Shown: piece after piece, positions 43,500-51,170 of the stretch
How the letters are laid out: each line of letters starts with the position of its first letter
How positions within the stretch are numbered: position 1 is the first letter of the stretch
NCBI RefSeq assembly: GCF_000813005.1
Contig: NZ_JSYP01000018.1
Coordinates: forward strand, 46,584 to 110,583
Direction of reading: 5' to 3'
From: Flavobacterium sp. KMS
GTDB lineage: Bacteria > Bacteroidota > Bacteroidia > Flavobacteriales > Flavobacteriaceae
DNA: 64,000 bases
Notes under the pieces: generated by a model
Told to the model about the DNA's origin: nothing
Database searches by the model: none
The model's input: only the letters and a program-made list of their open reading frames with translations
Made by a program: the position numbers and the translations under genes

Positions 43500-44141
43500 T
43501 TAAAGTTGTTTGGTTGCATTATGATTCTTCTTAAGGGCCGCACGATACTCGTAAAGGATTATCTTAAAATCATCGAGCATTTCGTTACTTAGTTCAGATG
43601 GATGAAAAGTATTATATCCTTCCTTGTAATCTTTCTTTTCTTTTCTACCTCTTAAATTACGTCCCTTATCAACAATAAAGACATTAGGCGTACCTAGATG
43701 CTGATCTAGTTTTCCAACTAAATGCAATTGATTATAATACGTATTGATTTCGTCTGGAGATGCAAAAACAAAATGCCATTGTGATACGTCTGTAAATGCT
43801 GCTAAAGCATCTACTACTTTACGAGTATCTTCTTCAGTTCCCAAAGGACAAATTACAACAAATTGTAAATCTTGAAAAGTGTGATAGCGTTGGTAAATTT
43901 TTTCGTTTAAATTAAAATAATTTCCACGATTTTTTAAAATCTCAGTTCCAGAAAAACCGAGTATTGTTATTTTGTTATCCAGACTTACTTTTTCACCTCT
44001 CAAGGATTCCCAGTTTCCTAAGTCGGCAACTTTAGGTGTTATAACAGGCAAAGTAGTAAAACCATTCACGCCAGAAGCAAAAAAGAGATAAGCAACTATA
44101 GGCAAAACGAAGAGAACGAAAAGGACTATATTTTTTTTCAT
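43500..44141 (-). CDS. SCO-like thioredoxin-fold membrane protein lacking the CxxxC motif
   Basis: The 213-residue protein starts at the ATG at 44141 (a TTG at 44168 would overlap the terminator region). An N-terminal anchor (NIVLFVLFVLPIVAYLFFA) leads to a domain that lines up with the SCO protein by eye: ITILGFSGTEILKNRGNYF where SCO has the CxxxC segment, then TEEDTRKVVDALAAF and WHFVFASPDEINTYYNQL in the SCO positions. The copper cysteines are absent; the sole cysteine is in VVICPLG. It is probably a degenerate SCO paralogue. It opens the accessory sub-operon after the oxidase subunit genes. Confidence 0.8.
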   Translation of the reverse strand: MKKNIVLFVLFVLPIVAYLFFASGVNGFTTLPVITPKVADLGNWESLRGEKVSLDNKITILGFSGTEILKNRGNYFNLNEKIYQRYHTFQDLQFVVICPLGTEEDTRKVVDALAAFTDVSQWHFVFASPDEINTYYNQLHLVGKLDQHLGTPNVFIVDKGRNLRGRKEKKDYKEGYNTFHPSELSNEMLDDFKIILYEYRAALKKNHNATKQL

Positions 44142-44179
44142 TATAGAAGGGAAAAATTTAAAGTACAAAAATAAAAAAA

Positions 44180-44196
44180 GGTACGCAATGCGTACC
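44180..44196 (-). terminator. Terminator after the oxidase subunit IV gene
   Basis: GGTACG (44180-44185) pairs with CGTACC (44191-44196) around a 5-nt loop, and on the minus strand a T7 run follows. It divides the subunit operon from the accessory operon. Confidence 0.82.
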
Positions 44197-44218
44197 CTCT
44201 TTTTGAATTAATATCATG

Positions 44219-44569
44219 TTAAAAATTCCATTTAATAGTAGAATCTTTAAAAACCCCATAAATATAATGTCCTTCAGTTAAAAGAATAAACAATAAATAT
44301 AAAACTAGGAAAATAACCGTTGAAACTACAGACCATCTTAGGCTGCTTTTTTCACCTTCCATGTGCATAAATGCCCATACTATATAATAAGCTTTATATA
44401 TTGTTAAGATATAAAATATCCAATTCAATAAATTTAAACCTATAAAATGATTAAACTCTAATACTCCTGGCTTGTAGATTCCTAAAATAACCTCTACTGT
44501 TGTTACAGCTGATAGTAGTGCAAAAACGAACCAGATTCTTTTTGTATGTGATACATATTCGTGTGACAT
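44219..44569 (-). CDS. Cytochrome c oxidase subunit IV-like protein (caa3/COX4 type)
   Basis: The 116-residue protein has three transmembrane helices (about 13-32, 40-62 and 80-102). Its short sequence contains KAYYIVWAFMHMEGEKSSLRW, the pattern of the prokaryotic COX4 family (PF03626). It completes the oxidase subunit set along with the two subunit-III genes, 18 bp downstream of the larger. It is the last gene before a terminator. Confidence 0.88.
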   Translation of the reverse strand: MSHEYVSHTKRIWFVFALLSAVTTVEVILGIYKPGVLEFNHFIGLNLLNWIFYILTIYKAYYIVWAFMHMEGEKSSLRWSVVSTVIFLVLYLLFILLTEGHYIYGVFKDSTIKWNF

Positions 44570-44587
44570 AATAATATAGATCTAAAA

Positions 44588-45568
44588 TTAAACTAAGTAG
44601 AAAACCGTGAATACAAATACCCAAACTAAATCGACAAAGTGCCAGTATAAACCAACTTTCTCTACCATTTCGTAGCTCTTTCTTTTTTCATAAGTACCTA
44701 ACAATACATTAAAAAAGATAATGATGTTGATAATAATCCCAGAAATCACGTGAAATCCGTGGAAACCTGTAATAAAGAAAAAGAAATCAGCAAATAATTT
44801 ATTTCCGTATTCGTTTCTAACCAAATTAGCACCTTCTACAACGTAATGTGCCTGACTTAATCTCAATTCAGACTCTTCTCTAGAAAGAACAGTTTTTTTC
44901 TTTTCCTTAGTAAGGACTTCTGTTCTTACTAACAATTCAGGATGTGCTTTAAAACCCGCTTGAACTTCGGCAACAGAATATGTTGGCAATGTTTCTGCAT
45001 CGCTCATAAACCATTTTCCTTTGTCTCTAGTTAATGCTTCTCTACCTTCTGGTAATTTTACTGCAAAATCTGCAAGAGCAACACGTTTCCCGTCTTTATC
45101 AACAAACTGAAGTAAACTTCCTCCTTTTGTTTCAACAGCTCCGTATTCACCTTTGATAAAATTTTTCCATTCCCAAGCTTGTGACCCAACGAAAATCAAA
45201 CCTCCAATAATAGTTAAAAACATATATACTGCAACTTTGCTTTTTTTCATTTGATGTCCTGCATCAACAGCCAAAACCATTGTTACAGATGAAAAAATCA
45301 AAATAAATGTCATTAATGCGACATAATACATAGGTGCAGGAACACCATGCATAAAAGGGAAGTGAGTAAACACTTCATCAGCCAATGGCCAAGTTTCAAT
45401 AAATTTAAATCTAGAAAAACCATAAGCCGCAAGAAATCCAGAGAACGTTAAGGCATCCGATACGATAAAAAACCACATCATCATTTTACCATAACTTGCT
45501 CCTAATGGCTCATTGCCGCCTCCCCAAGTTTTTTCTTCGTTATTTGCAGTAGTAACTGTCGCTTCCAT
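44588..45568 (-). CDS. Cytochrome c oxidase subunit III with large internal insertion
   Basis: The 326-residue protein has N-terminal helices with GKMMMWFFIVSDALTFSGF and FILIFSSVTMVLAVDAGHQ, and C-terminal helices with FITGFHGFHVISGIIINI and YWHFVDLVWVFVFTVFYLV, the subunit-III signatures. Between them (about residues 140-255) lies a hydrophilic insertion of about 115 residues not present in standard subunit III. It may contact partners or the quinol/cytochrome donor. It follows the shorter subunit-III gene after 42 bp. Confidence 0.93.
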   Translation of the reverse strand: MEATVTTANNEEKTWGGGNEPLGASYGKMMMWFFIVSDALTFSGFLAAYGFSRFKFIETWPLADEVFTHFPFMHGVPAPMYYVALMTFILIFSSVTMVLAVDAGHQMKKSKVAVYMFLTIIGGLIFVGSQAWEWKNFIKGEYGAVETKGGSLLQFVDKDGKRVALADFAVKLPEGREALTRDKGKWFMSDAETLPTYSVAEVQAGFKAHPELLVRTEVLTKEKKKTVLSREESELRLSQAHYVVEGANLVRNEYGNKLFADFFFFITGFHGFHVISGIIINIIIFFNVLLGTYEKRKSYEMVEKVGLYWHFVDLVWVFVFTVFYLV

Positions 45569-45610
45569 AAAAGATATTCGTTAAAAAGTTCCCAAATTTA
45601 CGTTTTTTTC

Positions 45611-46198
45611 TTATTTAAAGAAATATAAAAATAAAAATAAATAGACCCACAAGAAATCAAGAAAGTGCCAGTACATTGCACCTAGTTCTATTCCAAGAGT
45701 TTGAGTCGAATTGTATTTCTGTTTAAAATGATTATAAATAATAACTAAAAGAGAAATAATCCCTCCAGCTAGGTGAAACAAGTGTGTAACCGTTACAACA
45801 TAAAGAAAAGTAGTCGTTATAGAACTCTCCGCTCCTGTAAAATAATAGCCATCTGCAACGATTTGTTCAAATCCTGCAAACTGTAAAACCACAAATAAAA
45901 TTCCTAATGCTAAAGTAGTCAAAAGTAAGTTAGTTGTCGCTTTTCTATTGTCTTTTTGAATAGCTCTTTTAGCTAAATAAAAAGTAACACTACAACCAAT
46001 AATCACTAAAGTACTATAATAAAACGCTGAAGGCAGCTGAAAATCCTTCAACCAGTCGGTTCTTGACTTACTAACCACAAACGCACTGGTAAGCCCAGCA
46101 AACATCATGGTCATACTAACCATTGCGAACAATAAAATCAATTTAGATGACTTAGCGCTTCTTGCTCTATCTTCATCTTTTGTCATTGTCATTTCCAT
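45611..46198 (-). CDS. Cytochrome c oxidase subunit III (short form)
   Basis: The 195-residue protein has five predicted helices. FVVSKSRTDWLKDFQLPSAFYYS-type N-half and LFHLAGGIISLLVIIYNHF and MYWHFLDFLWVYLFLFLYF near the end are subunit-III signatures (the His-x-x-Asp in the last helix). It lies 2 bp after ctaB and before the longer subunit-III gene. Paired short and long subunit-III genes suggest that each has a distinct place in the complex. Confidence 0.92.
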   Translation of the reverse strand: MEMTMTKDEDRARSAKSSKLILLFAMVSMTMMFAGLTSAFVVSKSRTDWLKDFQLPSAFYYSTLVIIGCSVTFYLAKRAIQKDNRKATTNLLLTTLALGILFVVLQFAGFEQIVADGYYFTGAESSITTTFLYVVTVTHLFHLAGGIISLLVIIYNHFKQKYNSTQTLGIELGAMYWHFLDFLWVYLFLFLYFFK

Positions 46199-46200
46199 AA

Positions 46201-47103
46201 CTATCTTAAAAATTTATCAAATATAAAAATCAACTGCAACAAGGTAATATAAGAAACACTCACCAGCATCAATGTTCTAGCTGCTTTAGCCGTTCTTAAT
46301 TTATACAGACGAACTGCATAAAACAACATCCAAAGCCCTAATAAGAACACTAAAATTGCCGCTATTGGCGTAATAAACAATTTACCTGTATATCCTAAAG
46401 ATGGCAAAAGCGATGCTACAATAAGCCAAATCGTATATAATATAACCTGTAATACAGTTCCTTTGTCTTTCTTCCCTGTTGGAAGCATAAAAAATCCCGC
46501 TTTTTCGTAATCCTCATACAAGAACCAACCAATAGCCCAAAAATGAGGAAATTGCCAAAAAAACTGAATTAGAAATAATGTTCCTGCTTCAATACCGAAA
46601 TCTCCTGTAGCTGCAACCCATCCTAACATAAATGGTATCGCTCCTGGAAAAGCACCTACAAAAACAGACAAAGAAGTCACTGTTTTTAATGGTGTATAAA
46701 CACTGGTATATAAAAAAATCGAAATCGCACCAAACATTGCTGTTTTAGGATTGATTGTATAAAGTAAAGTTAATCCAATAATTGTAAGTAAAGACGCTAC
46801 AAGCAAAGCAACTTTAGGCGACATTCTTCCTGAAGGAACTGGACGATTCTTTGTTCTGTCCATTAAAGCATCAAGGTCTTTCTCGATAACTTGGTTATAA
46901 GCATTTGAAGCTCCTACCATACAATATCCTCCAATTGCTAAAACTAAAAGTACCGACCATTGAAATGGATGTTGATCATCAAAACCAAGTAGGTAACCAG
47001 CTATCGAAGAGAACAAAACACTTACGGCGAGTCCTGCTTTTGTGATTTCTTTGAAATCATTAAAAATAGATTTGAGTGAAAGTGTATTTTGTGTTGCGTC
47101 CAA
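46201..47103 (-). CDS. ctaB: Protoheme IX farnesyltransferase (heme O synthase)
   Basis: The 300-residue UbiA-family membrane enzyme adds a farnesyl group to heme B to give heme O for the oxidase. The first Asp-rich motif NAYNQVIEKDLDALMDRTKNR and the second, YEDYEKAGFFMLP, are in place, with about nine helices around them. It is the first gene of the oxidase operon. A TACATTTG element lies 33 bp before its ATG. The family is also called cyoE in other bacteria. Confidence 0.96.
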   Translation of the reverse strand: MDATQNTLSLKSIFNDFKEITKAGLAVSVLFSSIAGYLLGFDDQHPFQWSVLLVLAIGGYCMVGASNAYNQVIEKDLDALMDRTKNRPVPSGRMSPKVALLVASLLTIIGLTLLYTINPKTAMFGAISIFLYTSVYTPLKTVTSLSVFVGAFPGAIPFMLGWVAATGDFGIEAGTLFLIQFFWQFPHFWAIGWFLYEDYEKAGFFMLPTGKKDKGTVLQVILYTIWLIVASLLPSLGYTGKLFITPIAAILVFLLGLWMLFYAVRLYKLRTAKAARTLMLVSVSYITLLQLIFIFDKFLR

Positions 47104-47136
47104 TGCGTTGTTATTTTGGTTTTTTCAAAACTGGTG

Positions 47137-47144
47137 CAAATGTA
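47137..47144 (-). promoter_or_regulatory. -7 element (TACATTTG) before ctaB
   Basis: On the minus strand TACATTTG lies 33 bp before the ctaB ATG. No TTG at the proper spacing was seen, so it is only a partial promoter match. Confidence 0.35.
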
Positions 47145-47260
47145 CAAATTAGATTGCAGAATTTAGGACGATAAAATTACATTTTTTCAATAGAAAGCAC
47201 TAAACATGCTTCAATTTCACGATAAAACCGAATCATCTGCAAAAAATCTTACTAAATATT

Positions 47261-49384
47261 TTAATAATCAAAATACCAATTAAAGACATCTGCTCTTAAT
47301 CCTAAAGTAAACCATGTTGTACTTTGTTTAAAATTTGCCGCAGTATCTTTAGTCGGATCAAAGTTTCTATAAATTAAACTTCCAAAGAATTTTAAGTTTG
47401 TAGCTGGATTAACTAAATAACCCGCCTGAATGTCGGTAATAAAAACCGATGTTTTATTCCCTTGCCCAACTTCTACACCTGTATTATAAGGTCTTTTTAC
47501 ATCATAACTCTTATAAATATCCGATCCATAATTAAATGAATCTTCCGCAGTATCAAAATCCAAACCTCTGGTTCCAACCGTAATTTTTGCATCTGCAAAA
47601 TACCTTCCTTTATGATAACGAGCAATAGCTATAAATTCGCTAAAATTACCTCCCCATTGATGCCCAATACTTTGATTATTATGACCATAATTTGTTATAA
47701 CAGCGCTATGAGAATACACATATGGGCGCACATGATTATACTCTAATTGCATCAATAAATTAGGCACATGAAATGCATTATAATACTTAGCTCCTAACTG
47801 ATATCCAAATTTATTCTTCCAGCTTTTTTCTCCACTTCCCATATCACCAACTGAAAATTCATCCAGAAGAAATTGTCCATACAAATTAATTTGATTATTC
47901 CATTTATACTTTGCAGTTAAACCAAGTAAAGCATTACCGCTTCTAGAAGAAGAAGCAAACTCAACCGATCTGTAAAAAATAATCGGATTAGCAAAAGCCA
48001 TATCAAAACCACGGTCATTACTATTGGTCCAGATTACAGATTCAAAGAAACCTAAGTTTAATCTATTTGTAACATTTAAACTCAAATAATGGTTTGCCAT
48101 ATATTTACTGGCATAAGTTTTATCTACTGTTGCGTCGGGTCTAACATCTTTAAGAAACATATAAGTATTGGTATACTTTATTTTCCAAAAAGTAGTATTC
48201 ATTTTAAAATACGGATATGGACTTGCTCCATCGCTCTCTAATAAAGAACGATATCCGTCTCCTATAAAATTTCTTCCATAACCTAATTGAAAATCAAAAA
48301 TTTTACCTGGCTTATAAGTCAAATTTGCTTCCGCAGAAGGAAAATCATAGCCATCTGTTTTAAAAGCTTTAGCAATTCCAATTCCAGGAATTACAGCAGG
48401 ATTCCCACCCGAAGGCTTTATTGATTCAGCATAACTATTATAATAATCTGCAAATCTTCCCTGACTTTCAAAAACTGTCGTAGTAAAATTAAGATGCTTA
48501 CCTAGACCACCTCTAAAATTAAGCGCTCTTGTATTTACATAAGTATAAGAAATATCACTTTTTGTATCCTTACCTACTTGTAAATCTACAATAGCGTTTA
48601 ATGTAAACCAATATCCCTCTCCTTCTATTTCGACTAAACTTTCATTCCAAAGTTTACGCCCCCACCAACCAGAAACATTCTTTTTAAGCGATTCATTCAC
48701 CGCTTTAAGATTATAATATTTTGAAACTTCGGCATATGTGTATGGCTTTGAAGCTGTGTGATTATTACTCCCCACTTTATTTAAAGCACCATCAAATTGG
48801 GCGTAATAACTATGAGAAAAAGGAATATTTAAATTACTTTCAAACTCTGGATTTGTATATTTTTTATAAACAATACTATCCAATTCTGTCATAGGTGCAG
48901 TATCAGGTTTAATAATTTTTGACGCTGCTATCGCTTCCTCAGAAATTTGCCCTGCCGTTTTTAATGGTATATTAATTACGATCGTATATTTAGAATACGT
49001 TGGCTTTCCATCATAAGTAGACGGCTTAATTTTAGGAAATGTAGCAAAAACACGTTTTGTTTCCTGAACTAATTCATCATTATTAGCATTAACATATATA
49101 ACCTTAAATTCTCCATTTCTATCCACTTCAAAAAGGACTTTTACATCACCTTTATAATTGTTCTGTTTTAAATTTGAAGGAATTTGAAAATTTTTAAATA
49201 CAAAATCCTGAACCTCGCTATAGAAACAATTTTCTAAAGCTTTTGATTTTAAATTCTCGCAAGTTGGAAAAATTGGAAATTCTTCAGAAGTAAAACTAGA
49301 CTTAACAGTTAAATTATTTGCTTCTTGAGAAGCAGCCATTAAAGAGTAAAATACTATAATAAAAGTCAAAAAACCTTTGTTCAT
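47261..49384 (-). CDS. remB: Gliding motility protein RemB-like (TonB-C-like domain plus outer-membrane barrel)
   Basis: The 707-residue protein has a signal peptide (MNKGFLTFIIVFYSLMAASQ). A TonB-C-terminal-like domain (about 37-141: LKQNNYKGDVKVLFEVDRNGEF, FPKIKPSTYDGKPTYSKY) is followed by a barrel related to capsule-assembly Wzi proteins (about 185-707), with many Tyr/Asn-rich strands. RemB of F. johnsoniae is a gliding motility outer-membrane protein, and its gene lies near sprA as here. Assignment rests on this order and the layout, not on a search. It is 21 bp downstream of deoC. Confidence 0.78.
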   Translation of the reverse strand: MNKGFLTFIIVFYSLMAASQEANNLTVKSSFTSEEFPIFPTCENLKSKALENCFYSEVQDFVFKNFQIPSNLKQNNYKGDVKVLFEVDRNGEFKVIYVNANNDELVQETKRVFATFPKIKPSTYDGKPTYSKYTIVINIPLKTAGQISEEAIAASKIIKPDTAPMTELDSIVYKKYTNPEFESNLNIPFSHSYYAQFDGALNKVGSNNHTASKPYTYAEVSKYYNLKAVNESLKKNVSGWWGRKLWNESLVEIEGEGYWFTLNAIVDLQVGKDTKSDISYTYVNTRALNFRGGLGKHLNFTTTVFESQGRFADYYNSYAESIKPSGGNPAVIPGIGIAKAFKTDGYDFPSAEANLTYKPGKIFDFQLGYGRNFIGDGYRSLLESDGASPYPYFKMNTTFWKIKYTNTYMFLKDVRPDATVDKTYASKYMANHYLSLNVTNRLNLGFFESVIWTNSNDRGFDMAFANPIIFYRSVEFASSSRSGNALLGLTAKYKWNNQINLYGQFLLDEFSVGDMGSGEKSWKNKFGYQLGAKYYNAFHVPNLLMQLEYNHVRPYVYSHSAVITNYGHNNQSIGHQWGGNFSEFIAIARYHKGRYFADAKITVGTRGLDFDTAEDSFNYGSDIYKSYDVKRPYNTGVEVGQGNKTSVFITDIQAGYLVNPATNLKFFGSLIYRNFDPTKDTAANFKQSTTWFTLGLRADVFNWYFDY

Positions 49385-49405
49385 ACGGTGGTTTTGGTTG
49401 TGAAT

Positions 49406-50149
49406 TTAATATTGGTTTTGTGAAGTTTCTCCGTTTGCAATTGCTTTGGCATTTGAAGTTCCTATACGCTTCACTCCAAGATTAATCATTTCGACAGCCT
49501 CATTATATGACCTTACCCCACCAGCAGCTTTTATAGGAAGCGGCGAAGCATTTTCAAGCATCATTATAATTGTTGGAACTGTTGCTCCATTTGGCAAATT
49601 ATTTTCTGTTTTATAAAAGCCAGTTGATGATTTTACAAAAACAGAAAAATAATCATTTTCATCAAAATTTTGAATGATTATGTTTTTTATTAATGCCGAC
49701 AGCTGTATAATTTCGGTATCGTTAAGTGCTGCGACTTCTATAATCCATTTCACAACTTTTTTATTGGTCAATCCCAAACGTGTACATTGCAAAATCTCAT
49801 TTTTTACTAAATCAATTTCCCCGTTTTTAAAAGCTTCATAATTACATACAAAATCTAAATCATCAGCTCCGTTTTGTATTGCTACATTTGCTTCCGCAAG
49901 CTTTGCTTCTAAATTTGATTTCCCTTCAGGAAAATCGATCACAGTACCTATCAAGAGATTTGATTCTGCCTTCGAGATCATTTCTTTCGCCAAACTAACT
50001 TTATCCGGACGAATCATTATCAATTTGAAACGCTCAGTTATAGCCTCTTCAATTGCATCTTTAACTATCTGTGTATTTTCTGCTTCAGTCAAATTAGCTT
50101 GCTCAGCAGTTTTTAAATATGTTGAATCTAAGTATTGTCTAATATTCAT
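49406..50149 (-). CDS. deoC: Deoxyribose-phosphate aldolase
   Basis: The 247-residue TIM-barrel enzyme splits 2-deoxyribose 5-phosphate into acetaldehyde and glyceraldehyde 3-phosphate. The Schiff-base Lys is in FVKSSTGF, and the second active-site Lys is in IKAAGGVRSYNEA. DFPEGKSNLEAK and DLDFVCNYEAF also fit. It precedes remB, an unrelated function, in a shared transcript. Confidence 0.96.
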   Translation of the reverse strand: MNIRQYLDSTYLKTAEQANLTEAENTQIVKDAIEEAITERFKLIMIRPDKVSLAKEMISKAESNLLIGTVIDFPEGKSNLEAKLAEANVAIQNGADDLDFVCNYEAFKNGEIDLVKNEILQCTRLGLTNKKVVKWIIEVAALNDTEIIQLSALIKNIIIQNFDENDYFSVFVKSSTGFYKTENNLPNGATVPTIIMMLENASPLPIKAAGGVRSYNEAVEMINLGVKRIGTSNAKAIANGETSQNQY

Positions 50150-50300
50150 GGGTATAATAAATTAATTGTATTAAATCCTGGTTGGCAAAAATACATTTTA
50201 TATTGAGATAAGTTTGGTATAAACTGTTACTTTTAATTAAGCCTAAACAAAGTACAATCACTAACATAAATATTACATTACCAAAAACATTAAAAACAAA

Positions 50301-50322
50301 AAATCCCACCGAAGTGGGATTT
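50301..50322 (-). terminator. Terminator after the vanZ-like gene
   Basis: AAATCCCAC (50301-50309) pairs perfectly with GTGGGATTT (50314-50322) around a CGAA tetraloop, with a T-rich tract next on the minus strand. Confidence 0.93.
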
Positions 50323-50323
50323 A

Positions 50324-50710
50324 TTAATTTACTATTTTAGAGATTAGCTTATTAAATAGTAGCACCGCAATTATTGCTGATGTTGCTCCAATTGCATTCG
50401 CTAAAAAATCCATCATGTCGGCACTTCTTGTTAAAGTATATCTACTTTGCAAAATCTCTATTGCAAGTCCGAAAAAAATCGAAAAAACAAAAGAAACAAG
50501 TAACGGCTTATAATTATCTATGCTATTAAATTGTTTTTTAAAAAACAAAAACCATAGTATTGTAAAACCAAAATGAAAACAAAAATGAACTAATTTATCT
50601 ATGTAAGGAATTTTTATTGTTGGGATATTACTTGACTCTGTTAAACAAAGAAAAACGATAATCCCTGTCCACAATAAAGCCAAACATAAAAAAAATATTT
50701 GTTTAAGCAC
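50324..50710 (-). CDS. VanZ-family membrane protein
   Basis: The 128-residue protein has four hydrophobic segments. IPYIDKLVHFCFHFGFTILWF and ILQSRYTLTRSADMMDFLANAIGA are the VanZ signature, with conserved Asp/Lys/His at the first and Asp/Asn at the second. VanZ-like proteins are of uncertain function outside teicoplanin resistance. The gene overlaps gcvH by 8 bp and ends in a strong terminator. Confidence 0.9.
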   Translation of the reverse strand: MLKQIFFLCLALLWTGIIVFLCLTESSNIPTIKIPYIDKLVHFCFHFGFTILWFLFFKKQFNSIDNYKPLLVSFVFSIFFGLAIEILQSRYTLTRSADMMDFLANAIGATSAIIAVLLFNKLISKIVN

Positions 50711-51083
50711 CTATTAATTCTTTATAAGCTTCATCAGATAATAGAGAATCTAATTCTGATGTATTCGAAATTTTAATTTTAATCATCCATCCAGCTCCGT
50801 AAGGATCTGAATTTACTGTTTCTGGAGCACTTTCTAAACTGTCATTAAAAGCAATAATCTCTCCTGATAATGGCAAAAATAAATCCGAAACTGTTTTTAC
50901 AGCTTCAACTGTTCCAAAAACTTCGTCTTTATCAAGCGTTTGATCTAAAGTTTCTACTTCAACATAAACAATGTCTCCTAATTCTTTTTGAGCAAAATGA
51001 GTAATTCCTACTGTTGCAACGTCACCTTCAATGCTAACCCATTCGTGATCCTTTGTGTACTTTAAACTTGTTGGTATATTCAT
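50703..51083 (-). CDS. gcvH: Glycine cleavage system H protein
   Basis: The 126-residue carrier has the lipoyl Lys63 in FGTVEAVKTVSDL, in the standard place. LKYTKDHEWVSIEGDVATVGIT is the usual start. It shuttles the aminomethyl group between GcvP and GcvT, neither of which is in the window. It lies between sprA (87 bp upstream) and the VanZ-like gene, whose start it overlaps. Confidence 0.97.
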   Translation of the reverse strand: MNIPTSLKYTKDHEWVSIEGDVATVGITHFAQKELGDIVYVEVETLDQTLDKDEVFGTVEAVKTVSDLFLPLSGEIIAFNDSLESAPETVNSDPYGAGWMIKIKISNTSELDSLLSDEAYKELIGA

Positions 51084-51170
51084 AATAAATACTTATTGAT
51101 AATTGATAATTGAATTTTAATAGGGCAAATGTAACAATCTTCTAATCAAATCCACTTTAGAATCTGAAAT

